In this document: positions 26,040 through 33,345 of the stretch, piece after piece
Layout of the letters: each line of letters starts with the position of its first letter
Position numbering within the stretch: position 1 is the first letter of the stretch
Source of the DNA: DATBFG01 sp036558645
GTDB taxonomy: Bacteria; Acidobacteriota; Terriglobia; Terriglobales; Acidobacteriaceae
Direction of reading: 5' to 3'
Assembly (NCBI GenBank): GCA_036558645.1
Contig: DATBFG010000063.1
Span: forward strand, 5,124-69,123
Length of the DNA stretch: 64,000 nucleotides
Notes under the pieces: model-generated
Databases searched by the model: none
The model's input: only the letters and a program-made list of their open reading frames with translations
What the model was told of the DNA's origin: nothing
Made by a program: the position numbers and the translations under genes

Positions 26040-26870
26040 TCAGCCCATTCTTTGCCATCGGACTTGTTCATTCCCGGTCACGCCGCTTAATTCGTTAGGA
26101 GAGATCTGGTTGAACTGCACGACCACGAAGTAAGGGGCAGGCACCCATCCCATGGTCTGCTGTCCTTGCAGAACCACTTGCCCTACTGGTGTAACTTGCC
26201 ATCCTCCCATCACGGTGGCAGTCCCAGCCGGAGTCATGACCTGTCCGTTGAAGGCTCCATTCGGAGCCATTTCCAGCATCATCTGCCCCGGTGGGCCAAA
26301 CGCCGGCATGATTTGTACGTTCCAACGTCCGCAGAGGATTTGTGCAAGTTGTGGCGGCGCATAAGTAGGCTGCGGGGTAGGGAATGAGTATTGCGGTTGT
26401 GATTGCGTTTGCGGTCGTGGAGCAGGACTCGAATAACCGGTGGCGGGCTGCTCCGCTGCATGGGCTCGTCCGCGCTTTCGTCCGCCATGCAACGTTTGCA
26501 CCAGCCGCTCCAGGCCTTCATCAAAGCCGTACTGGGAAAAGTCAATCCATTGCAATCCGCTGAGTTGGTATTGCATCTCCTTTGGTATTTCGCAGGTTTC
26601 CGCCATCATGGGAATGATGTGGCGCTCTTGCTGCTCGGCGATGTCGAGCTCTTTCACAACGTTTTTCGAGTGAATGCAATTTGGCGACAGAATAATCAGG
26701 AAGGCATCACATTCGCCGATAGCCTCAGCGATTTCCGCGCGCCAGGAGTCCCCGGCTTCGAGCGAGCGGCTGTCTACCCAGACTTTCAAGCCACTGTTTT
26801 CGAGACCTTGGATCAGGTTGTCGGCAAACTGGCGATCGCGCCGGGAGTAGCTGACGAAGATTTCGCCCAC
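26040..26870 (-). CDS. TIR-domain protein with C-terminal beta-rich domain
   Basis: A 276-residue protein. Residues 1-130 form a TIR domain (EIFVSYSRRDRQFADNLIQGL, then LEAGDSWRAEIAEAI, then CDAFLIILSPN). The Glu of SKNVVKEL (E74) sits where TIR NAD-hydrolases keep their catalytic acid. A Pro/Gln-rich linker (150-180) leads to a beta-rich end with the repeated theme GRWNVQI and GGWQV, which I do not recognise. Bacterial TIR proteins often cleave NAD on phage infection or signal in defence; none of the usual partners is adjacent. GTG at 26870 was chosen because GGAGG lies 6 bases upstream, whereas the TTG at 26873 is too close to it. Confidence 0.85.
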   Translation of the reverse strand: MGEIFVSYSRRDRQFADNLIQGLENSGLKVWVDSRSLEAGDSWRAEIAEAIGECDAFLIILSPNCIHSKNVVKELDIAEQQERHIIPMMAETCEIPKEMQYQLSGLQWIDFSQYGFDEGLERLVQTLHGGRKRGRAHAAEQPATGYSSPAPRPQTQSQPQYSFPTPQPTYAPPQLAQILCGRWNVQIMPAFGPPGQMMLEMAPNGAFNGQVMTPAGTATVMGGWQVTPVGQVVLQGQQTMGWVPAPYFVVVQFNQISPNELSGVTGNEQVRWQRMG

Positions 26871-27003
26871 CAAACACCTCCATGCTTACGGGGGCTCAGC
26901 TCAGGGCAGGAATTCGTAGAGTGTATCGTAAATTGCTGGAAAAATGCGCAGGGAAATCTGGGGTGGTCCACCTTCGCCGCCCTTGTCTGAATCATCGGGA
27001 TAG

Positions 27004-27082
27004 CCCCATAGGGGCGAAACGATAGTAGCCCAGCGCCTCAGCGCGGGGAAAGTGGTTGAAGCGAGCCAAGTCCCGGAGGGAC
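27004..27082. repeat. Three short hairpins in a row (REP-like)
   Basis: CCCC-ATA-GGGG (27004-27014), CCCAGCGC-CTCA-GCGCGGGG (27029-27048, one unpaired A) and GTCCC-GGA-GGGAC (27070-27082) follow each other between the TIR gene and the RAYT gene. Such triplets of short GC hairpins recur near IS200-like transposases in several phyla, to my recollection. Confidence 0.55.
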
Positions 27083-27166
27083 GGCCGACTGACTGTTCGT
27101 CGCACGGCGATCAACATCAGCGGCGGGTCTGTGTAGGCGGGCTGGCCAATCTTTCCACCTACGATT

Positions 27167-27748
27167 CTATCTTCGCGAGGTTGCCCCACCCTTGTCGCTC
27201 CCGTTGTTGGAGCGACAGGGTGGGATTCTCCCTGCTGTGAGCAGCACGCCCATGCGCTCGCGCTTCCGCGCCGTCCATTGCGACTCGATCTCCACTGTGC
27301 CCTCGGCACCCGTCGCATAATGGACGAAGCTGCTCCACGGCCAATCTTCAGGACGCAGCACCAAGCCCCGCTTTACAGGATTGCGATGAATGTACCGCAG
27401 TTTTTCTCTTCGTTTTTTTTCACTCCAGACCGGGAAATCGTAATATCGAATCTGCCAGAAGCGAGACAGGCTTTGCGTTTTCAGCTTTCGTGAAGTGATT
27501 TGCTTCAGCATCTGAATCACGATCGAGAGTTCGCTGCGTTGCGGCTCACTGATAAGAAGATGCACGTGCTCGGGCATTACAACATAGGCCGAGATGTAAC
27601 AGCCGTACCAGCGGCGAACCCGTTCGAGTTCCCGCTCGAAAGCCTCTTTGGCTGTCGCGGCATCAAGCAGCCGCATCCGGCGATAACAGCTGAAAGTGAT
27701 GAAGTGCAAGCAGTGCTGATTTTGGTAGCGTTTGGGTTTGGGACGCAT
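27167..27748 (-). CDS. REP-associated tyrosine transposase (RAYT, Y1 family)
   Basis: A 193-residue Y1-type HUH transposase, a domesticated relative of IS200/IS605 TnpA that mobilises REP hairpins as single-stranded DNA. The HUH pair is in MPEHVHLL, and the presumed nucleophile Tyr lies in LRYIHRNPVKRGLV; the N-terminus (HFITFSCYRR) and DWPWSS are also typical. Inverted REP-like hairpins flank it (27185-27224 and 27779-27812). The last twenty or so codons run through the first hairpin, so the natural end of the protein may have been replaced when that REP arrived. Confidence 0.88.
   Translation of the reverse strand: MRPKPKRYQNQHCLHFITFSCYRRMRLLDAATAKEAFERELERVRRWYGCYISAYVVMPEHVHLLISEPQRSELSIVIQMLKQITSRKLKTQSLSRFWQIRYYDFPVWSEKKRREKLRYIHRNPVKRGLVLRPEDWPWSSFVHYATGAEGTVEIESQWTARKRERMGVLLTAGRIPPCRSNNGSDKGGATSRR
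27185..27224. repeat. REP-like hairpin downstream of the RAYT
   Basis: The arms CCCACCCTTGTCGCTCC (27185-27201) and GGAGCGACAGGGTGGG (27209-27224) pair except for one bulged T, loop CGTTGTT. It is preceded by GGTTGC, shared with the other REP. It lies inside the last codons of the RAYT. Confidence 0.8.
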
Positions 27749-27778
27749 TTGGAAGAAATTCTAGTACCCAAACCAGAT

Positions 27779-27812
27779 CCCACCCCCTCGCAAAAAGCGC
27801 GAGGAGGGTGGG
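27779..27812. repeat. REP-like hairpin upstream of the RAYT, opposite orientation
   Basis: The arms CCCACCCCCTCGC (27779-27791) and GCGAGGAGGGTGGG (27799-27812) pair with one bulge. It is followed by GCAACC, so on the minus strand it reads GGTTGCCCCACCCT just as the other REP does on the plus strand. Confidence 0.8.
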
Positions 27813-27872
27813 GCAACCCCACTTTGGGAAGTAAGGCGGAAAGGTTGGGCCAGCCCCCCCAGTGCCACGCTA

Positions 27873-28226
27873 CTAGCTTGATCGTAGTGGATGTTCCATC
27901 GCTTTCTGACGCGGCTCAAATACGACGAAGTAGTATGCAAGGGTACCAACGGGGATTGTAAAAAGAAGCATGAGAAACCACATCAACTTCCCAAGAATGC
28001 CTCCGGGGTAGCTTGTTGCGCAATGCCACATCATCGCTGGCCACAGTCCAAACAAACTCAACGCACCAAGTGCGCCCAGTAAACCGAGCGGCAGTTTTGA
28101 TATTGCCGGGAGTGCGTTGAAGGCACTAGCGCCGCCAAACACAGCGACGACGTTAAGAACTACAGCCGCGACGAGCAGAACAACTAGACACCAAGCTGCC
28201 GCCCTACAGAATTTGCAAAAGTCCAT
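27873..28226 (-). CDS. Small three-span membrane protein
   Basis: A 117-residue protein with three strongly hydrophobic segments (about residues 8-30, 45-68 and 78-103), separated by short loops, plus a Cys pair at the start (FCKFC) and a positively charged C-terminus. The family is not recognised; it resembles the PLDc_N/DUF-type small membrane proteins only in shape. It is transcribed alone, upstream of the RAYT and its REP. The start ATG at 28226 has no clear ribosome binding site. Confidence 0.55.
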   Translation of the reverse strand: MDFCKFCRAAAWCLVVLLVAAVVLNVVAVFGGASAFNALPAISKLPLGLLGALGALSLFGLWPAMMWHCATSYPGGILGKLMWFLMLLFTIPVGTLAYYFVVFEPRQKAMEHPLRSS

Positions 28227-28662
28227 ACCCTAGCCTCGAAAGCTACAATGTTTTGTCCATCTCTCAACGTCTACCCATTCTCGAATCACCATTACCTCGG
28301 CTCGACTCTATCAACTGTTTTTGTGTGCGCCCTCTTCCCGATTTTCTTAGCAATTGTCATCCGTGGCGGTGATCCAGGTATCGCGCTCCTCGCACATCCT
28401 CAAGAAGGGAATACACCCGACTTTCTTTACCCATATCACAGACGTTCTCACCACTCTCTGCCACAATTACTCTCGGATTGGTGTCGCCTAGAGCCCACCA
28501 GCACGACTCCCGCGCGGGAGCCGAAATTGTTCTGTGGCAATCTGACTTTCCATCTGGAGTTTCTGGCTGACGACTAGAGACCGACGACTGACGACTAACT
28601 TATTTGTTTGGAAGATTTTACCCGCAACTTCCCTGGAATCTAGATTTTGCGAGGTTTTCCAC
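28227..28662. other. Gap to the left of the transposon
   Basis: A plus-strand frame at 28248-28577 exists but its composition is not convincing, and it runs into the degenerate repeat at 28567-28600. I see no other gene. Confidence 0.35.
28567..28600. repeat. Degenerate ACGACTAA-type repeat
   Basis: Three near copies of GACGACT(A/G)A lie side by side. The same word family occurs at 35762-35790, 35889-35913, 39467-39482 and 55508-55535. Confidence 0.5.
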
Positions 28663-28671
28663 AGGGCCGGG

Positions 28672-28695
28672 GGCAATAATTACCTTGACTAACCC
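28672..28695 (+). repeat. Left terminal inverted repeat of the IS1595 element
   Basis: The 24 bases begin GGCAATAATTACC and end ACTAACCC, and are the exact complement of 31102-31125. The direct repeat AGGGCCGG lies just outside, at 28663-28670. Confidence 0.92.
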
Positions 28696-28813
28696 ACACG
28701 AAAACTAATAAATTAGTTGAGACAGGGCAGCTACCGTTTAATGACATTTCTCGCTGGAAGGAGGGTGAGCCTCCGTTTGTTCCTCCAGATGACGCGCCAA
28801 CGTTCAGATTAAC

Positions 28814-29080
28814 TTATCGGGTTAACGAAGACAGATCGATTGCGTCGAAGAAGACGCCTAGTAGTAGAGCATCAGACTTCGAAAACTGACGCAGCGAGGC
28901 TAGAACATCAGATGCCCGAGTTTTCCCACAGGCTGAACATGGCCATCCCTGCGGAGAATAAAGTAGCGGGTCTATTCCTTCAAGGGTGCCACCTTTACAT
29001 ACAAGATATCGGTATAGATGGTTTTCACGACCGCAAGTGCAAGCATAAGACAGAGTGGCCAGATAATAGGCGCGGAGCAT
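28814..29080 (-). CDS. Passenger: small Cys-containing protein
   Basis: An 88-residue protein with CTCG at residues 14-17, a Cys at residue 28 and CSAC near residue 48, a spacing that would suit a zinc ribbon but fits no family I can name. GGAGG stands four bases before its ATG, giving strong support for the start. It follows the next upstream gene (29112-29870) by 31 bases on the same strand, so the two form a likely operon inside the transposon. Function unknown. Confidence 0.5.
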   Translation of the reverse strand: MLRAYYLATLSYACTCGRENHLYRYLVCKGGTLEGIDPLLYSPQGWPCSACGKTRASDVLASLRQFSKSDALLLGVFFDAIDLSSLTR

Positions 29081-29111
29081 TATGCCTCCAAAATGTGGCG
29101 CGAATTATACA

Positions 29112-29870
29112 TTAGAAAAACTTTTCAAACTTAGGGAGTAGATATTCATTAACAAAATGCCAGAGATGATTCAAGCAACCACTAATCTCCAATCCCTCTG
29201 CGGGTCGCTCCTTGAACGTTATAAAGGTGACGACCTGTCCTTTCATCTCCATTTCCTCGTCAATGGCACTCGGGACAGGGCCGACGGCCAGTTCTGCATC
29301 GTGGTAGCGAGGACTGAGGGTGCTTTGTACAGAGGTGCCACTAGCGGAACTAATGATTTCGGTTCTCGATGCATGGACGGCGAGAACACTCAACAAGAGC
29401 CTGCGGTGCTTGTTGACGTTGCAGAAAGTGTCGATGGCTTGGATAGGAGCCTTTTCCCATTGTTGCCCGTAGTGGTACGGCTGCAAAGCCTTAATCTCTG
29501 CAATCGCATCCACGGGAACTCCGTCCAGTCTATGTCGGGCGACTTGATTATTGAAAGCATCCTCAGTGCTACAAATAGGAAACATATTCTTGTCAGTGGG
29601 TACATTGTTCGCAGCAAGTACAAGTTCCCACACCAGATAATCAAGGGACGACCGGAGGTTTTGAATAGCATCTCCGATAATGAGGGGAATCTCGTCAGGA
29701 ATGGGGGTTTGCTGCCTGAACCGAAGAATGATCCTCCCCGTTTGCGGCTCTTCCTCGGACACCACTTTGCCCGGATCAGTGCTGAAATACCGCATCGCTT
29801 GAGGTTCGATAGAGTTCAAGTGTTGTGCGGACCAGAGGACTTTTCGTTTGACGGAATCAAGAGAAGCCAT
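29112..29870 (-). CDS. Passenger: uncharacterised helical protein
   Basis: A 252-residue protein. ATG 29870 was chosen (AAGGAAA a few bases upstream); an upstream in-frame start would overlap the divergent small gene. I recognise the family as a common but nameless one with the marks IGDAIQNLRSSLDYLVWEL around residues 64-82 and FCNVNKHRRLL around residues 147-158, followed by a beta-rich second half. Its function is not established; the helical first half is loosely HEPN-like, but an RxxxxH nuclease motif is not obvious. It is carried by the transposon with the Cys-rich gene downstream. Confidence 0.55.
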   Translation of the reverse strand: MASLDSVKRKVLWSAQHLNSIEPQAMRYFSTDPGKVVSEEEPQTGRIILRFRQQTPIPDEIPLIIGDAIQNLRSSLDYLVWELVLAANNVPTDKNMFPICSTEDAFNNQVARHRLDGVPVDAIAEIKALQPYHYGQQWEKAPIQAIDTFCNVNKHRRLLLSVLAVHASRTEIISSASGTSVQSTLSPRYHDAELAVGPVPSAIDEEMEMKGQVVTFITFKERPAEGLEISGCLNHLWHFVNEYLLPKFEKFF

Positions 29871-29901
29871 GCGATTTCCTTGCCCAGCGTAGAATGTACC
29901 C

Positions 29902-30087
29902 ATGCAAGCTAAAAACAGTGCCAACTATGAACGCTTTACTAGTGCGTTGAAAAAGGTTCTCCAGGTATCCAAAACAGATCTAAACAGAATGCTTGAAGAT
30001 GAAAGACGCGCCAATGCTGGTAAACCAAAGCGTGGCCCTAAACCAAAATCTTTGGCTTCCGGCCACGCTTCTGGCGAAAAGGGTTAG
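29902..30087 (+). CDS. Passenger: small basic protein of widespread type
   Basis: A 61-residue protein (YERFTSALKKVLQVSKTDLNRMLEDERRAN, then a Lys/Arg/Pro-rich tail with KRGPKPK). Small proteins of this make-up, with a short helix pair followed by a basic AT-hook-like tail, are found in many bacteria next to various genes; no function is known. It is divergent from the 252-residue passenger with a 31-base gap and overlaps the end of the transposase gene tail to tail by four bases. Confidence 0.55.
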   Translation: MQAKNSANYERFTSALKKVLQVSKTDLNRMLEDERRANAGKPKRGPKPKSLASGHASGEKG

Positions 30088-31076
30088 AAGGTCGCTTCAC
30101 TGCCAGCTTTACCAGTGACTTCGGCAAACGTGAGACGCTTTCCAGCGACAAGTGATAAGGCTTTAGTGAATCGCTCTGCATCTGTGATCTTCGTTCCATC
30201 CTCATTCTTCCGATTGTTGAAACGAAATACTTGCTCATCGACATAGCGGAACAGGTGAAAAGGCTCTACGGCAACGTAAGTCCCTTTGAGTCCTCTTTTG
30301 AGGAGCGACCAAAAGTTTTCAATTCCCTGCGTATGAACCTTGCCATCAACATAGGTTTCCATGTGATTCACAATTTCGTGCGCGAACTTCTTAGCGAGTC
30401 CCTGATACCCGAGCCATTCATCGGTATAAACCTTCGATCCGGGGAACACTTCACGCAGAATGTGATTCTGCAGGGTTTCGCGTCTGGTATTCGGTATCAC
30501 CGTGGCTCTAACTTGGCGCAACTTGCGATCTAACATTCCCATGACAATGGTTTTTCCGGAATGATTAGCTGCTTCGCGAATCTCGCTCCGAGCTTGCGCC
30601 AGTCGCAGTCGCTTCGATTTGTGCATGAACTTTGCGCGACCTCCGACAAAAGTCTCATCGACTTCCACGGCTCCAGTTCCTCCGATTTGGTCATCTGGCG
30701 TCATGGGCTTGGGTTGCTGCAAGATCAATCTCAGCCGATGCAACATGAACCATCCGGCCTTTTGGGATACGCCAAGGTCACGGTGAATCTCGTAAGACGA
30801 AACGCCATTTTTGCAGTTCACCAGAAGCCACATTGCGGGAAGCCACTTCGTCAGCGGGATCGGCGAATCCTCAAAAATGGTGCCAAGCTTTACCGAAAAC
30901 TGGCGTCGGCAGTCATGACATTTCCAGCGCTTTTGCGTCTTGATCCAATAAGGCTCCTTCGCGCCGCAAGCTGGACACTCGACGCCATTGGGCCAACGCA
31001 TCTTGGCAACCGTGTCAATGCAAACTTGTTCATCTGAAAAGTACTTAATGGCTTCTTGTAGTGTCTTGGCTTCCAT
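30084..31076 (-). CDS. IS1595-family transposase (ISXO2-like)
   Basis: About 330 residues. An N-terminal zinc ribbon (CPACG ... CHDCRRQFS), a helix-turn-helix-like middle, and the ISXO2-like DDE/N core: first Asp in VEVDETFVGG, second in VYTDEWLGY, and the third catalytic segment HTQGIENFWSLLKRGLKG. The protein is intact over its entire length, so the element could be active. The start was set at ATG 31076 (MEAKTLQEA); an in-frame codon 36 bases upstream would reach past the inner edge of the right repeat. It is the largest gene of the element and is transcribed inward from the right end. Confidence 0.92.
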   Translation of the reverse strand: MEAKTLQEAIKYFSDEQVCIDTVAKMRWPNGVECPACGAKEPYWIKTQKRWKCHDCRRQFSVKLGTIFEDSPIPLTKWLPAMWLLVNCKNGVSSYEIHRDLGVSQKAGWFMLHRLRLILQQPKPMTPDDQIGGTGAVEVDETFVGGRAKFMHKSKRLRLAQARSEIREAANHSGKTIVMGMLDRKLRQVRATVIPNTRRETLQNHILREVFPGSKVYTDEWLGYQGLAKKFAHEIVNHMETYVDGKVHTQGIENFWSLLKRGLKGTYVAVEPFHLFRYVDEQVFRFNNRKNEDGTKITDAERFTKALSLVAGKRLTFAEVTGKAGSEATF

Positions 31077-31101
31077 GCAAAGAACTTTAGCAAATTGAGC
31101 A

Positions 31102-31125
31102 GGGTTAGTCAAGGTAATTATTGCC
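31102..31125 (-). repeat. Right terminal inverted repeat of the IS1595 element
   Basis: The 24 bases begin GGGTTAGT and end TTATTGCC; the exact complement is at 28672-28695. The second copy of the target repeat AGGGCCGG follows at 31126-31133. Confidence 0.92.
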
Positions 31126-31210
31126 AGGGCCGGTTCTTTAGAATCAAGATTTTAAGAGAACGCAGGGGGAGGGGGTACCCCTGAACAAATAGCCTTCTCG
31201 GCCAGCGACC

Positions 31211-31786
31211 TTACTTGCCCACTCTCGATTTAAGCGCCGCGAACGTCATCTCTTCGGCGGGGCTTTTCGTTCGCGCCTTCCAGTCGAAGAACAGTTCCGC
31301 GTAGCTCTTGGTGACGTAACTCTCCCGGCGAATGCCCAGCTTCTTCGCCGTCTGATCGATCCAGCGGGGCGGCCCCTCGATCTCGCCGAGATTACCGATG
31401 GGCGTTTCATCGATCACTACATGACCCTTGCTGTCTTTCCACTCAGCCCGAAATTTTTCATAACGAAAAATCGGCGCGAATCCTAATGATCGAAGAATCG
31501 CATCCATCCGTTTCCCGTCGGAGAGCTTTGTCTCAGTTTCCTCACGCGATTTGTGTTTGCCGACTTTGCCTTTGGCCTTATGCGTGAGAACCCATTTGTT
31601 GCCGTACTTCCTCAGACGCAGCAATTCACCGCGCTTTCGCAACACTGCTCCCGGAAGATCGTAGAGCGTATTGAACTCATGCGTGCGCTTGGTGACTTGT
31701 CGAAATCCCGATGCTCGCAGGCTTCGCACGAGAGCGCGCTTATCGTGTACCTCAAACTTGATCTCGACTTCGTTCTTGGATGCCAT
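31211..31786 (-). CDS. CYTH-domain protein (CyaB/thiamine-triphosphatase-like)
   Basis: A 191-residue CYTH tunnel enzyme. The metal-binding signature ExExK is EVEIK near the N-terminus; further strands with LRLRKYGNKWVLTHK, the REETE element and VVIDETPIGNLGEIEG are characteristic. Members hydrolyse or cyclise triphosphates (class IV adenylate cyclase, thiamine triphosphatase, inorganic triphosphatase); which one cannot be told from the sequence. ATG 31786 was chosen over the GTG two codons upstream. It lies next to the transposon but shows no sign of disruption. Confidence 0.85.
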   Translation of the reverse strand: MASKNEVEIKFEVHDKRALVRSLRASGFRQVTKRTHEFNTLYDLPGAVLRKRGELLRLRKYGNKWVLTHKAKGKVGKHKSREETETKLSDGKRMDAILRSLGFAPIFRYEKFRAEWKDSKGHVVIDETPIGNLGEIEGPPRWIDQTAKKLGIRRESYVTKSYAELFFDWKARTKSPAEEMTFAALKSRVGK

Positions 31787-31832
31787 TGGCACGAGTATAT
31801 TGCGCGCGATCGCGAACAGATTGTCTGATGAA

Positions 31833-32804
31833 TCAGGAAAACGTTGGCAGCTTCACCAAATCCTCACGCGGTACAGGTTCTAAAGCCAGTCCCGCTCTGC
31901 GCCACGCAGCGAGTCCTCCGACAAGGACGAACGCGTTGAATCCATGTTCCCGCAGCGTATGCGCCACACGGGCGCTCGTGGCTTCGCGTAGTCAAGTGCA
32001 GTAAAGATAGATCTCTTTGTCCTTCGGAAGAATCTTTAGCTCTTCCGCCAGGTTATTTGGTTCCAGCCGGATCGAGCCTTTCAGTCGCGCGGCGCCAGGA
32101 TCGTAATATCCGTGACTGCGCACATCGACGAGCAGCACGCTCTCCTTGTCTTCCGACATCAGCCTTCGAGACAGTTCTTCCACCTGGATTCGCGGAACGA
32201 CACGATAGACGCGATGCTTGCGATAGAGCCAGATTCGGTATCCGGTGTAAGCAATGATGGCTACTACGACGGTTGCTTCCACGGCGCGACCCGCCGTTTG
32301 GAATCCGTAGAGAATCGAGGCGAGGAAGTCGCGAAATAGATATCCGACGAGGAAATAAGCCGATGCGTACAGTATGGATCCCGCAAGATCCAGGCGAAGG
32401 AACTGGTACGGACGCATCTTCATGCTTCCGGCCAGCGGAGGAGCCATCGTATTAACGCCAGGTATGAACTTAGCAATCAGCAAAGTGAGCTTGCCGCGCT
32501 TGTAGAACGACTCAGCGGACCGAAGGATGCAGCTCTCAGGATTGACAGAGACTTTGCACAGAAGCCCCAACAACGCCCATCCTGTGTAGCGGCCTAATAC
32601 GAACAGGAGCGTATCGCCCAGCATCATCGCGATAAGAGCCAGTGCCATTACGGTCGGAGCGCTGAGCGTATCCGCTCCTGCAGCAGCGCCTCCGGCGACA
32701 AGCGCGACGGCAGCCGGAACCGGCAAGCCAATGGCCTCGGCGAAGACCGCAAGGAAGATGACGAAATATCCATGCCTGGCGATTAATGAGACAAGATCAT
32801 GCAT
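31833..32804 (-). CDS. DedA-family membrane protein fused to rhodanese, with in-frame TGA
   Basis: Residues 1-200 are a DedA/VTT transporter-like membrane domain (AEAIGLPVPA, FIPGVNTMAPPLAGSMKM). Residues 205 on are a rhodanese domain (LLVDVRSHGYYDPGAARLKGSI). The frame meets TGA at 31992-31994 directly after EIYLYCT, then runs on without stop for 53 codons to a TGA at 31833. The continuation (LREATSARVAHTLREHGF, later VGGLAAWRRAGL) is exactly what rhodanese C-termini look like. In relatives I recall, this spot is Cys-Thr-Cys, so TGA replaces the second Cys. A selenocysteine codon or a recent nonsense mutation are the choices; with truncation the product would be 270 residues. Confidence 0.75.
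31961..31975 (-). promoter_or_regulatory. SECIS-like hairpin after the in-frame TGA
   Basis: On the minus strand the five-base arms GCGCC and GGCGC enclose the loop CGTGT, beginning 16 nt after the TGA. Bacterial SECIS hairpins lie in this distance range and need a G and U in the loop, both present. The stem is short and the sequence is coding, so chance is possible. Confidence 0.35.
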
Positions 32805-32957
32805 TGGCGCGATGGATCAGCATTTCCAGCAGTGCACTTCAGTATAAATAAGATCGCATCGCTGTTGTCGTTGGTCACAGAAGACTGCGGATTCCTTGCA
32901 ATCATCTGGAGCCAGAGTACCCGGTTCTGCATCCATAGAAACGGGAGGATTGGCACG

Positions 32958-33344
32958 ATGTCATCGGGAAAGCGCTATATCAATTTGTCCGGTCGTAGGT
33001 CAGGATTGCCGTTCAGTGATGGGGTGTTGGTTGGCAATACGTTGTATCTGTCGGGGCGACTTGGGATCGATCCCGCGACCGGGAAGGTTCCAACTGATGT
33101 GGATCAGGAGATCAAACTGCTGCTGGACGGTTTTGAAGGCGTCCTCGCCGAGGCAGGCATGACCATGAACGACCTGGTTTCCGTGCAGATTTTCTCTCCG
33201 CGGCTGGACCTTTGGGAGAAATTCAATGCCGCGTATGTAAAGCGCTTTTCCGGAGAATTTCCCGCGCGGGCCTACATAGGCTCGGGACCACTTTTGCTGG
33301 ATGGGCGTTTCGAGATGATGGGGATGGCAGCGAAGAGCTCGTAG
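32958..33344 (+). CDS. RidA/YjgF-family protein
   Basis: A 128-residue protein. The Rid fold is recognised from GVLVGNTLYLSGRLGIDPATGK, a helix with LLDGFEGVLAEAGMTMNDLV, and FPARAYIGSG, in which the Arg matches the ligand-binding Arg of the imine deaminases. Such enzymes hydrolyse reactive enamine/imine intermediates from PLP enzymes in the cytoplasm. ATG 32958 was chosen (GGAGG about ten bases upstream; longer in-frame starts have no support). It faces the polyprenyl synthase gene tail to tail with a single base between them. Confidence 0.85.
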   Translation: MSSGKRYINLSGRRSGLPFSDGVLVGNTLYLSGRLGIDPATGKVPTDVDQEIKLLLDGFEGVLAEAGMTMNDLVSVQIFSPRLDLWEKFNAAYVKRFSGEFPARAYIGSGPLLLDGRFEMMGMAAKSS

Positions 33345-33345
33345 A

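Larger units (their letters stand above)
28671..31125. mobile_element. Complete IS1595-type transposon with passenger genes
   Basis: An element of about 2.45 kb bounded by 24-bp perfect inverted repeats and flanked by an 8-bp direct repeat AGGGCCGG (28663-28670 and 31126-31133; 9 bp if the preceding C is counted). An 8-bp target duplication is the known rule for IS1595. It holds a complete ISXO2-like transposase plus three other genes: a zinc-binding-like protein, an uncharacterised alpha-helical protein and a small basic protein. The left end has one additional G compared with the right. Intact ends and target duplication point to recent insertion. Confidence 0.9.

Noticed and set aside
28248..28577. 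Plus-strand frame of 109 codons left of the transposon
   Set aside because: It has no convincing composition, ends in a degenerate repeat, and lacks a ribosome binding site.
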